Below, in pieces: positions 25,243-36,181 of a stretch of 36,877 bases of DNA. This DNA comes from Streptomyces bobili (lineage in GTDB: Bacteria; Actinomycetota; Actinomycetes; Streptomycetales; Streptomycetaceae), in NCBI RefSeq assembly GCF_002154575.1, contig NZ_MUBA01000019.1, positions 1 through 36,877 of the forward strand. The letters are read 5' to 3'. Below the pieces are notes generated by a model. It was not told the origin of the DNA. It ran no database searches and worked only from the letters and a program-made list of their open reading frames with translations. Positions within the stretch are counted from its first letter, which is position 1; each line of letters begins with the position of its first letter. Position numbers and translations under genes: made by a program.

Positions 25243-26355
25243 TCAGCGGTCCGCGCGCGGTGACTCGTGGGCGCGGCGCTGGGGTGCGATGCCGCCGGGT
25301 ACGCGGCCGTTGGCGTGGTTCGGGGGCAGCAGCGCGTCGGCGGTGTTGACGCGGGGCAGGGCGTACGGGTGCTCCTCGGCCAGCCAGCGGATCATCTTCT
25401 CCCGGACGGTGACCCGGACCGTCCAGATGTCGTCGGCGTCCTTGGCCGTCGCCAGCGCCCTGACCTGAAGGGTGTTGGGGGTGGTGTCGGTGACGTCCAG
25501 GCCGTAGGCGCGGCCGTCCCAGGCCGGGCACTCGCGGAGGATGTCGCGGAGCTTCTCCCGCATCGCGTCCAGCGGTGCCGAGTGGTCGACGTGCCAGTAG
25601 ACGATGCCGGTCATCTGCGGGGTGCCGCGCGACCAGTTCTCGAACGGCTTGGACGTGAAGTACGAGACGGGCATGGTGATCCGGCGCTCGTCCCAGGTCC
25701 GCACGGTGAGGAAGGTCAGGGTGATCTCCTCGACGGTGCCCCATTCACCGTCCACCACCACTGTGTCGCCCATGCGCACCATGTCGCCGAAGGCGATCTG
25801 GAACCCGGCGAACATGTTGCTCAGCGTCGACTGGGCGGCGACACCGGCGACGATGCCGATGATGCCCGCGGAGGCCAGCAGCGAGGCGCCGGCCGCCCGG
25901 AACGCCGGGAACGTCAGCAGCATCGCCGCCACCGCGACCACGCCGACGACGGCGGAGACCACCCGCATGATCAGCGACACCTGGGTGCGTACCCGCCGCA
26001 CCCGGGCCGCGTCGTGGTGCACGCGCGCGTAACGGGTGTACGTGGTCTCGACGATGGCGCCGACGATCCTGACGGCCAGCCAGGCCGCCGCCCCGATGAG
26101 CACCAGGGTGAGCGTCCGGCCGACGCCTACGCGGTGGTTCTCCAGCACCTCGGCCCGGTCGAACGACCCTCTCAGCAGCGCCGCGCAGAGCACGAGCTGG
26201 TACGGGATGCGTCCCCGGCGCAGCAGCCCCCACAGGGACGTCTCCGGATGCCGTTCATCGGCCTTGCACAGCAGTCGGTCGGTGGCCCAGCCGATGAACA
26301 ACGTCAGCACGACCGAACCGCCGACCACGATCAGTGGGCGGAGCAGGTTCTCCAT
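25243..26355 (-). CDS. MscS-family mechanosensitive ion channel
   Basis: This 370-residue membrane protein is expected to open under membrane tension and release solutes on osmotic downshock. It shows an N-terminal membrane segment (residues 6-25), two further helices (about 80-105 and 128-152) and the pore helix region GIIGIVAGVAAQSTLSNMFAG, followed by the MscS beta domain (FGDMVRMGDTVVVDGEWGTVEEITLTFLTVR) and a C-terminal cytoplasmic part. ATG 26355 is used. There is no properly spaced Shine-Dalgarno sequence, but TACGTT (26363-26368 on the - strand) ends 7 nt upstream, consistent with a leaderless mRNA. It is transcribed divergently from the hydrolase gene. Confidence 0.9.
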   Translation of the reverse strand: MENLLRPLIVVGGSVVLTLFIGWATDRLLCKADERHPETSLWGLLRRGRIPYQLVLCAALLRGSFDRAEVLENHRVGVGRTLTLVLIGAAAWLAVRIVGAIVETTYTRYARVHHDAARVRRVRTQVSLIMRVVSAVVGVVAVAAMLLTFPAFRAAGASLLASAGIIGIVAGVAAQSTLSNMFAGFQIAFGDMVRMGDTVVVDGEWGTVEEITLTFLTVRTWDERRITMPVSYFTSKPFENWSRGTPQMTGIVYWHVDHSAPLDAMREKLRDILRECPAWDGRAYGLDVTDTTPNTLQVRALATAKDADDIWTVRVTVREKMIRWLAEEHPYALPRVNTADALLPPNHANGRVPGGIAPQRRAHESPRADR

Positions 26356-26477
26356 GCCCTCGAACGTAACCGGCCCGGCGGGGTCGTGAACATGCGGGCG
26401 GTGTGAAGAGACCCACGTGCGCGGTGGCGGGAGCCGGCTCGTGAGGCGTTGTCGGTGCCGGCTGGCACCATGGCCTC

Positions 26478-27047
26478 ATGAACATCATGCTCTTCCACTC
26501 GACCTACGGACCGCGCCCCGCGGTGCGCGCCGCGGCGGACCGGCTGCGCGCCGCCGGCCACGAGGTGTGGACCCCGGACCTCTTCGACGGGCGTACGTTC
26601 GACACGGTCGAGGAGGGCATGGCCCACAACGAGAAGATCGGCAAGGACGAGTTGCTCAGGAGAGCCGTCCTGGCCGCCGCGCCCTACTCGGAGCGCGGGC
26701 TCGTGTACGCCGGGTTCTCGCTGGGCGCGTCGATCGCGCAGACCCTCGCCCTCGGCGACGAGAAGGCACGCGGCCTGCTGCTTCTGCACGGCACCTCCGA
26801 CCTCGCGCCCAACGCCTCGGTGGACGGTCTGCCGGTGCAGCTGCACGTGGCCGAGCCGGACCCGTTCGAGACCGACGACTGGCTGAGCGCCTGGTACCTC
26901 CAGATGGGCCGGGCGGGCGCCGACGTGGAGGTCCACCGGTACGCCGGGGCCGGTCACCTCTACACCGACCCCGACCTGCCCGACTACGACGCGGAGGCGG
27001 CCGAGGCCACCTGGCGGGTGGCGCTCGGCTTCCTCGACAGCCTGTAG
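26478..27047 (+). CDS. Dienelactone hydrolase-family protein
   Basis: This 189-residue protein has an alpha/beta hydrolase fold of the dienelactone hydrolase type. The apparent triad is Ser81 in GFSLGAS, Asp128 in AEPDPF and His160 in GAGHLY. Classical dienelactone hydrolase has Cys at the nucleophile position, so this member with Ser may act on another ester or lactone. No signal peptide is seen, so it is cytoplasmic. ATG 26478 lacks a clear Shine-Dalgarno sequence. The inverted repeat GGTGCC-4-GGCACC at 26454-26469, just before the start, may be an operator. The gene converges on phoD with a 29-bp gap. Confidence 0.85.
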   Translation: MNIMLFHSTYGPRPAVRAAADRLRAAGHEVWTPDLFDGRTFDTVEEGMAHNEKIGKDELLRRAVLAAAPYSERGLVYAGFSLGASIAQTLALGDEKARGLLLLHGTSDLAPNASVDGLPVQLHVAEPDPFETDDWLSAWYLQMGRAGADVEVHRYAGAGHLYTDPDLPDYDAEAAEATWRVALGFLDSL

Positions 27048-27076
27048 ACGGTCCGTAACCGGCCTGTGGACGGCGG

Positions 27077-28759
27077 CTACACGGGGTCGTACGTCCGCTC
27101 GACCTTCTGCGTGCCGGTGCGGGTGCGGTAGGACCGGGACCAGGACGAGGTCGCGTCCGCCTTCGTGCGGCTGGACACCACGTAGAAGTCCATCTGCGCG
27201 CGGTCGGCGGTGATGTCCAGGACGCCGTAGCCGTGCCGGTCGGTGTCCACCCAGTGGACGTGGCGGTTGGCGGCCTTGATGACCGGCGCGGCGATCGCGG
27301 AGACCGTGCCCTCGGGGACCTTCACGAGGTCGTCGAGGTTGTCCGAGGTCACCGAGGTGACCACGAACTCCGTGGCGGCCGAGGCGGACAGCGGGTAGGT
27401 CCCGGCGTCCACGGGCACGTCGTTGGCCCACGCCATGTGGATGTCGCCGGTGAGGAAGACGGTGTTGCGGATGGCGTTCGCGCGCAGGTGGGCGAGGATC
27501 TCGCGGCGGTCGTCCGTGTAGCCGTCCCACTGGTCGGTGTTGAGAGCGAGGCCCTCCTGCGGCAGGCCGAGCAGCTTGGCGAGCGGCTTGAGCAGGGTGG
27601 CCGAGAGGGAGCCGATGGCGAACGGCGAGATCATCACCGAGTTGCCGACCAGCCGCCAGGTGGTGTCGGAGGCCTTCAGGCCGGCCTTGAACCAGTCCAG
27701 CTGGGCGCGGCCGGTGAGGGTGCGGTCCGGGTCGTCGACGTCACCGTTGCCTACGGAGACCTGCTGGGAGCGGAAGGAACGCAGGTCCAGCAGGGAGAGG
27801 TCGGCGAGCTTGCCGAAGCGCAGCCGGCGGTAGGTGGTGCCCGCCAGCGCCGGGCGGACCGGCATCCACTCGAAGTAGGCCTGCTTGGCCGCCGCCTGAC
27901 GGTTCGCCCAGGTGCCTTCGGCGCCCTCGGTGTGGTTCTCGGCGCCACCCGACCAGGCGTCGTTGGCGATCTCGTGGTCGTCCCAGATCGCGATGACGGG
28001 CGCCTTGGCGTGCAGGGCCTGGAGATCGGGGTCGGTCTTGTACTTGCCGTGCCGGGTGCGGTAGTCGGCGAGGGTGAGGATCTCGTGCGTGGGCGCGTGC
28101 TGCCGTACGACGGTGTCGCGGGTGCCGTACTCGCCGGTGCCGTACTCGTAGATGTAGTCGCCGAGGTGCAGCCAGGCGTCGAGGTCGCCGCGGGCGGCGA
28201 GATGACGGTAGGAGGAGAAGTAGCCGGCCTCCCAGTTGGCGCAGGAGGCCACGCCGAAGCGCAGACCCGCCACGGACGCGTCCGCCGCCGGCGCGGTGCG
28301 GGTACGCGCCACCGGGGAGTCGGTCCCGCCGGCCGAGAAGCCGAACCAGTAGTCGGTGGCCGGGGCCAGACCTCGGACGTCGGCCTTGACGGTGTGGTCG
28401 GAGGCGGCGGTCGCGGTCACGGACCCCTTGGCGACGACGGTCGTCAGCGCCTTGTCCCTGGCGACGATCCACTCGACCTCGGTGTCCGGGCCGCGCCCGG
28501 AGCCGGGTATCGCGTCGGCGGTCGGGGTCACCCGGGTCCACAGCAGGACGCCGTCGGGCAGCGGGTCACCGGAGGCGACACCGTGCAGGAAGGCGGGGGC
28601 CTCGTCGGCGGCCCGCGCGGGCAGGGCGGCGGCGAGCGGCCCGGCCAGCACGGCGGTGGCGGCAGCGGCCTTGACGACCGTACGGCGGCGGGGGGCACGG
28701 GTGTCGACGCGATCTGACGGCGCGTCGGTGCTCTCTGTTGATCTGTATCGACTGGTCAC
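27077..28759 (-). CDS. phoD: Tat-exported alkaline phosphatase PhoD
   Basis: PhoD is a secreted phosphodiesterase/phosphomonoesterase used to scavenge phosphate. The 560-residue precursor has a twin-arginine signal (RRRTVVK at residues 24-30, hydrophobic stretch 31-47, probable cleavage after ALPARA at residue 50). Metallophosphatase motifs follow: [23 protein letters not shown] and [12 protein letters not shown]. The start is GTG 28759, without any Shine-Dalgarno sequence but with a -10 TAATCT ending 8 nt upstream, which suggests a leaderless mRNA. Phosphate (PhoP) control is known for phoD in Streptomyces, and a candidate PHO box is present upstream. Confidence 0.92.
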   Translation of the reverse strand: MTSRYRSTESTDAPSDRVDTRAPRRRTVVKAAAATAVLAGPLAAALPARAADEAPAFLHGVASGDPLPDGVLLWTRVTPTADAIPGSGRGPDTEVEWIVARDKALTTVVAKGSVTATAASDHTVKADVRGLAPATDYWFGFSAGGTDSPVARTRTAPAADASVAGLRFGVASCANWEAGYFSSYRHLAARGDLDAWLHLGDYIYEYGTGEYGTRDTVVRQHAPTHEILTLADYRTRHGKYKTDPDLQALHAKAPVIAIWDDHEIANDAWSGGAENHTEGAEGTWANRQAAAKQAYFEWMPVRPALAGTTYRRLRFGKLADLSLLDLRSFRSQQVSVGNGDVDDPDRTLTGRAQLDWFKAGLKASDTTWRLVGNSVMISPFAIGSLSATLLKPLAKLLGLPQEGLALNTDQWDGYTDDRREILAHLRANAIRNTVFLTGDIHMAWANDVPVDAGTYPLSASAATEFVVTSVTSDNLDDLVKVPEGTVSAIAAPVIKAANRHVHWVDTDRHGYGVLDITADRAQMDFYVVSSRTKADATSSWSRSYRTRTGTQKVERTYDPV

Positions 28760-28767
28760 GGCCGATC

Positions 28768-28802
28768 AGATTACTGACCAGTACGGCAAAGGGCGGGCGA
28801 AC
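28768..28802 (-). promoter_or_regulatory. phoD promoter with candidate PHO box
   Basis: On the - strand two 7-mers, GTTCGCC (28796-28802) and CTTTGCC (28785-28791), sit 11 nt apart like PhoP direct-repeat units (consensus GTTCACC as I remember it) and cover the -35 position. TAATCT at 28768-28773 is a good -10. There is no consensus -35, as expected for an activator-dependent promoter. A perfect 8-bp inverted repeat (28751-28758 with 28775-28782) spans the -10 and the start codon. Confidence 0.45.
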
Positions 28803-28820
28803 TGGCAAAAGTTCGCCCGC
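28793..28820 (-). terminator. Hairpin downstream of the DsbA-like gene
   Basis: GCGGGCGAACT (28793-28803) and AGTTCGCCCGC (28810-28820) form a perfect 11-bp stem with a 6-nt loop, 36 nt past the stop of the DsbA-like gene. It can end that transcript. It overlaps the proposed PHO box of phoD, so one DNA stretch may serve both roles. Confidence 0.7.
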
Positions 28821-28856
28821 TCTTCGGATTTCCGTCTCTCGGGCCGCTCGGCCCGG

Positions 28857-29669
28857 TCAGGCCTTGAGGGCGGCGTCGAGCGCGGTGGTGAAGTCGGCGA
28901 CCGTCATCGGGGCGTTGTCGCTGCCCGGCGCGGTCAGGGACTTCCCGTCCATCTTCAGCGTCGGGGTGCCGGACACACCGCTGTCGTCGAACGTCTCGGA
29001 CATCTCCAGCGCCCACTTGTCGAAGGTGCCGTCCGTCACGGCCTTCTGGAACTTGGCGTTGCTCTTCAGCGCGGGAACCGTGTCGGCCACCTTGATCAGG
29101 TAGCTGTCGTCCTTGAACTTGTCGTCGCTCTCCTCGGGGTGCCACTTCGCCGAGTACATCGCGGTCTTGTACTCGAGGAACGCCTCCGGGCTGACGTCGA
29201 GCGCGGCGCCCAGCGCGCTCAGCGCGTTCTTGGAGCCCTCACCCGACAGGCCGCGGTCGAGGAAGGTGGCGCCGACGAACTGGAGCTTGAACTTGCCGGC
29301 GTCGTAGTCCGACTTCACGGTGGCGCCGACGGTCTGCTCGAACTGGGCGCAGACCGGGCAGCGCGGGTCCTCGTACATCACGAGGGTCTTCTTCGCGGTG
29401 CTCTTGCCCATCACGACCGTGGTGCCGTTCTCACCGGTGGTGTTGGCCGGCTTGACCAGGGGGTTGTCCGCGGCCTCCTCCCAGTACGTGGGCTTGTTGT
29501 TCTGGACGACCGCGTAACCTATGCCGCCGGCCGCCGCCAGCACTCCGACGACCGAGCAGGCCACGATGACCTGGCGCTTGATCTTGGTGCGCTTGGCCTG
29601 GCGTTCGCGCTCGACGCGGAGCCGCTCGCGAGCCGCCGTCTTCGCCGCCGCACTGTTGCGCTTGCTCAT
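28857..29669 (-). CDS. Membrane-anchored DsbA-like thioredoxin-fold protein
   Basis: This 270-residue protein has a highly basic cytoplasmic N-terminus (residues 1-32), one membrane helix (33-55) and an extracytoplasmic thioredoxin-like domain of the DsbA_4 type. The redox motif C104-P-V-C107 lies in MYEDPRCPVCAQFE and the cis-proline region is SGTPTLKM near residue 236. It probably makes or reshuffles disulfide bonds in exported proteins. ATG 29669 is preceded by GGAGA. Downstream is phoD and upstream, 93 nt away on the same strand, is a polytopic membrane protein with conserved-looking cysteines, possibly a redox partner (inference). Confidence 0.9.
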   Translation of the reverse strand: MSKRNSAAAKTAARERLRVERERQAKRTKIKRQVIVACSVVGVLAAAGGIGYAVVQNNKPTYWEEAADNPLVKPANTTGENGTTVVMGKSTAKKTLVMYEDPRCPVCAQFEQTVGATVKSDYDAGKFKLQFVGATFLDRGLSGEGSKNALSALGAALDVSPEAFLEYKTAMYSAKWHPEESDDKFKDDSYLIKVADTVPALKSNAKFQKAVTDGTFDKWALEMSETFDDSGVSGTPTLKMDGKSLTAPGSDNAPMTVADFTTALDAALKA

Positions 29670-29762
29670 GGTGGTGTTCTCCAGGTGGGACGCGCGCAGG
29701 GGATGCGCGGGATACGTGTGTGGGGACGGTCGTGCTCGTGGCCGCGCGGGGCAGGGTGATGC

Positions 29763-30464
29763 TCAGGCGGCAGCGGACGGGCGCGGGGGTCCACGACGTC
29801 CCAGGGAGTGCACGAGGATCCGGTCGAGGCCGGTGGCGGCCGGGCGGAGCGCGGGCCGCGGCAGCCGGCGGACGGCCGGGGCGGTGCGGACGGTCACCGC
29901 GGCCACGGCCAGCAGCAACGGCCGGAACGTCGTCGCGGTCGCCGCGCGCAGCACCTGGGCCAGCGCGCGCTCGCCCCGCCGCAGCCAGGCGGCGGCGAGG
30001 AGGCCGACGCCGATGTGCGCGCCCAGCAGCAGCCAGGCGGTCGACGGGTCGGCGTGGGCGAGGAGGCCGCCGACCCGCTCCGGGTCGGCGCCGCCCCTGC
30101 CGAATCGGGCCAGCGGAGCGCCGACCCCGGTGCCGTCGCCGCACAGGAGGTCGAAGCCGACCGAGCGCAGCGGGCCGGTGACCGGGCCGCCCGCGCGGCC
30201 GTAGCAGACGTGCTGGCCGGTGGTGAAGACCGTGTCGGCCGCCAGCTCCAGCGGGATCAGCAGGGCGGCGATCCGCCCGAAGCCGCGCTCGCGGCCCGCC
30301 AGCGCGTAGGCGAGGAGGAACACGGCGACCGCGAGGGCGGCCACCGTGTTCAGCGGCAGCGGGGCCCGCGACAGCAGCACGTGCGACGCGGTGCTGAGCG
30401 TCACGACGACAGCCGTGAAGAGTGCCGCGCGTACGGCTCTGAGGCGGGTCCCGGATATGTCCAT
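29763..30464 (-). CDS. Unrecognised polytopic membrane protein
   Basis: I do not recognise a named family. The 233-residue protein has about five hydrophobic segments (roughly residues 10-30, 36-56, 62-80, 140-162 and 178-194), with a loop between the third and fourth. That loop holds two cysteines (HVCYGRAGGP and DLLCGDG) and would lie outside the membrane if the N-terminus is inside. The C-terminus is Arg/Pro-rich. ATG 30464 has no good Shine-Dalgarno sequence. It is not VKOR-like, since there is no CxxC in a membrane helix. Its position just upstream of the DsbA-like gene suggests co-expression. Confidence 0.65.
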   Translation of the reverse strand: MDISGTRLRAVRAALFTAVVVTLSTASHVLLSRAPLPLNTVAALAVAVFLLAYALAGRERGFGRIAALLIPLELAADTVFTTGQHVCYGRAGGPVTGPLRSVGFDLLCGDGTGVGAPLARFGRGGADPERVGGLLAHADPSTAWLLLGAHIGVGLLAAAWLRRGERALAQVLRAATATTFRPLLLAVAAVTVRTAPAVRRLPRPALRPAATGLDRILVHSLGRRGPPRPSAAA

Positions 30465-30556
30465 GGCGGAGAAGAGTGTGTCACGCGTGCCCGTAAGAGG
30501 CTCCTAAACGGTCGCTGTGAGTGCCCTTTCCCTGAGGGATTTCGCTATGGATCCCG

Positions 30557-31906
30557 TCACAGGCCCGGGATCCGGCCGTTGCGGAACAGGTCGAGGAAGA
30601 TCTGGTGGTCCGCACGCGCGCGTGCGCCGTAGGAGTGCGCGAATTCCACCAGGAGCGGCGCGAAGCTCTCCTCGTCGCCGGCCAGCGCCGCGTCGATGGC
30701 CCGCTCGGTGGAGAACGGCACCAGGGACTCGCCGGAGGTGTCGTCCGCCGCCGCGTGCATCGTGGCCGTGGCCCGGCCGAGGTCGGCGACGACGCCCGCG
30801 ATCTCCTCCGGGTCGTCGATGTCGCCCCAGTCCAGGTCCACCGCGTACGGCGAGACCTCGGCGACCAGCTGCCCCGCGCCGTCCAGCTCGGTCCAGCCGA
30901 GCCACGGGTCGGCGTGCGCCTGGAGGGCGCGCTGGGAGATCACCGTGCGGTGGCCCTCGTGCTGGAAGTACTCGCGGATCGCCCGGTCGGTGATGTGCCG
31001 GGAGACGGCCGGGGTCTGGGCCTGCTTGATGTAGATCACCACATCGTTCTCCAGGGCGTCGCTGTTGCCCTCCAGCAGGATGTTGTACGAGGGCAGGCCG
31101 GCCGAGCCGATGCCGATGCCCCGGCGGCCGACGACGTCCTTCACCCGGTAGGAGTCCGGGCGGGTCAGGGAGGTCTCCGGCAGCGTCTCCAGATAGCCGT
31201 CGAAGGCGGCGAGGACCTTGTAGCGGGTGGCCGCGTCCAGCTCGATGGAGCCGCCGCCGGACGCGAAGCGGCGCTCGAAGTCGCGGATCTCGGTCATGGA
31301 CTCCAGCAGCCCGAAGCGGGTCAGGGAACGGGCGTCGCGCAGGGCGTCCAGCAGCGGCCCGTCGGCCGTGTCCAGGGTGAAGGGCGGCACCTCGTCCTGC
31401 TTGGCACCGGTGGCCAGAGCGCGGATCCGCTCGCGGTACGCGCCCGCGTACACCTGCACCAGCTCGGTGATCTGGTCGTCGCTGAGCGCTTTCGCGTACC
31501 CGACGAGTGCGATCGAGGCGGAGAAGCGCTTCAGGTCCCACACGAAGGGGCCGACGTACGCCTCGTCGAAGTCGTTGACGTTGAAGATCAGGCGGCCCTG
31601 GGAGTCCATGTAGGTGCCGAAGTTCTCGGCGTGCAGATCGCCGTGGATCCACACGCGCGAGGTGCGGTCGTCCAGGTACGGTCCGGTGAAGGTGTCGGCG
31701 TCGCCGCGGCCGCTCCGCTCCGCGTCCAGGTCGTGATAGAAGAGGCACGCCGTGCCCCGGTAGAACGCGAACGCCGAGGCCGCCATCTTGCGGAACTTCA
31801 CGCGGAACGCGGCCGGGTCCGCGGCCAGGAGTTCGCCGAAGGCGGTGTCGAAGACGGCGAGGATCTCCTCGCCGCGAGGCTCTTCATTGAGCTGCGGAAC
31901 CGACAT
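30557..31906 (-). CDS. DUF2252 family protein (kinase-like fold)
   Basis: This 449-residue cytoplasmic protein of the DUF2252 family is distantly related to protein and aminoglycoside kinases. The two catalytic-loop motifs are visible: HGDLHAEN at residues 88-95 (Brenner-type HxDxxxxN) and NDFDEA at 111-116 (metal-binding DFD). Family members have no agreed substrate, so phosphotransfer is an inference. ATG 31906 has GGAGG about 9 nt upstream. The gene is divergent from dnaE across 204 bp. Its promoter candidate contains an inverted repeat exactly in the -35/-10 spacer. Confidence 0.9.
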   Translation of the reverse strand: MSVPQLNEEPRGEEILAVFDTAFGELLAADPAAFRVKFRKMAASAFAFYRGTACLFYHDLDAERSGRGDADTFTGPYLDDRTSRVWIHGDLHAENFGTYMDSQGRLIFNVNDFDEAYVGPFVWDLKRFSASIALVGYAKALSDDQITELVQVYAGAYRERIRALATGAKQDEVPPFTLDTADGPLLDALRDARSLTRFGLLESMTEIRDFERRFASGGGSIELDAATRYKVLAAFDGYLETLPETSLTRPDSYRVKDVVGRRGIGIGSAGLPSYNILLEGNSDALENDVVIYIKQAQTPAVSRHITDRAIREYFQHEGHRTVISQRALQAHADPWLGWTELDGAGQLVAEVSPYAVDLDWGDIDDPEEIAGVVADLGRATATMHAAADDTSGESLVPFSTERAIDAALAGDEESFAPLLVEFAHSYGARARADHQIFLDLFRNGRIPGL

Positions 31907-31930
31907 CGCGGGGTGCCTCCTGGTGCTTCA

Positions 31931-31960
31931 TGTGTACGACAGCGTTTCTGTCGTCTCCAA
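31931..31960 (-). promoter_or_regulatory. Promoter of the DUF2252 gene with inverted repeat in the spacer
   Basis: On the - strand TTGGAG (31955-31960) and TACACA (31931-31936) are spaced 18 bp. ACGACAG (31936-31942) and CTGTCGT (31948-31954) form a perfect 7-bp inverted repeat with a 5-bp centre that fills the spacer. This is the typical place of a repressor or MerR-type site. Confidence 0.5.
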
Positions 31961-32110
31961 CGGGCGGACGCGTGCGAAAGTGCCCGCGGCCCCCGCTGTG
32001 AAGGTACGCGGGGGAGCCCGCCGGGTGTCAGTGCCGAGGCATAGACTTCGACGCTGACCCCAGGACTGTCCGCCAGCCCGTCGTCGTCCGTTTCCCTTGG
32101 AGGCCATGTC

Positions 32111-35650
<3,540 letters not shown>

Positions 35651-35666
35651 GCGGCCGGCCCACGCC

Positions 35667-35713
35667 CGCGCGGGACACGGCCACGCGCGGGACACGGCCG
35701 CGCGCAGGACACA
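35667..35713 (+). repeat. 17-bp imperfect tandem repeat after dnaE
   Basis: Three units with a 17-bp period start at 35667, 35684 and 35701. The first two share CGCGCGGGACACGGCC exactly; the third is diverged (CGCGCAGGACACA). The array lies between the dnaE stop and its terminator. Confidence 0.6.
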
Positions 35714-35717
35714 CGCA

Positions 35718-35749
35718 AGGGGCGCACCCGGAGATCCGGATGCGCCCCT
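35718..35749. terminator. Terminator hairpin between dnaE and the convergent small gene
   Basis: The arms 35718-35731 and 35736-35749 form a 14-bp stem with a single A-C mismatch and a 4-nt loop. There is no T-tract. It is placed to end both dnaE (+) and the small gene on the - strand. Confidence 0.75.
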
Positions 35750-35789
35750 CATGCATGTGCAAGGGCGTCAAGGGCCCGTTACGCAGATG

Positions 35790-35957
35790 CTAGTTGTGGC
35801 CGAAGCGCTTGCCGCGTCCCTTGCCGCGGGCCATGTCGCCGGGCGTCGTCTGCGGGGAGCGCGTCTCGTCCTGCGGCTCGAGGGTGGCCTGCGGCGCGGA
35901 CTGCGCGGTGCGCTCGGACTGCGGCTGCTTGCGGTCACGGTTCTTGTTCTTGGCCAT
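35790..35957 (-). CDS. Small basic protein, 55 residues, function unknown
   Basis: An ATG at 35957 on the - strand is preceded by AGGAGG at a good distance and opens a 55-codon frame ending in TAG at 35790-35792. The product begins MAKNKNRDRKQPQSER and ends RGKGRGKRFGHN. It is highly charged, Gln/Arg/Lys-rich and probably disordered, with no membrane segment or cysteine. From memory, similar short proteins are annotated as hypothetical in many Streptomyces. A longer frame in another phase over the same DNA (35768-36031) is Arg/Pro/Ser-rich and looks like a shadow. The basic tail suggests RNA or ribosome contact, which is inference only. Confidence 0.75.
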   Translation of the reverse strand: MAKNKNRDRKQPQSERTAQSAPQATLEPQDETRSPQTTPGDMARGKGRGKRFGHN

Positions 35958-36181
35958 GGGGATCTGCCTCCTGTTGGGGGTCTAGGGGCCAGGGCCGGAT
36001 TCAGATTCACATAGGCTGACTTATGGCGCATTTCGGATAATTACCGTCGGTGACAGGGTTCGTCGGAGCGTCCCGCCCCGAAACGCCACGCCGAAGATCG
36101 AGTTCCGGCCGTTAACCCCCGCGTGGTCGGGCAGACTCGAAGCAGGCCCGAAGCAAATCTCCCGGGAAGAGGGTGAGTCGT
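35958..36181. other. Divergent intergenic region with AT-rich core
   Basis: The region between the small basic gene and the NYN gene contains an AT-rich patch (36001-36045), unusual in this GC-rich sequence. GATAAT at 36036-36041 is a good -10 for the + strand; the best -35 is poor (TAGGCT at 36012-36017, 18-bp spacer). No further gene is supported. Confidence 0.4.

Noticed and set aside
26356..26420. PHO box upstream of the mscS-like gene
   Set aside because: GTTCACG is present on the - strand but no second unit occurs at an 11-nt period.
35768..36031. 87-codon frame overlapping the 55-residue protein
   Set aside because: It has an Arg/Pro/Ser-rich shadow composition and no Shine-Dalgarno site, whereas the 55-residue frame has AGGAGG.
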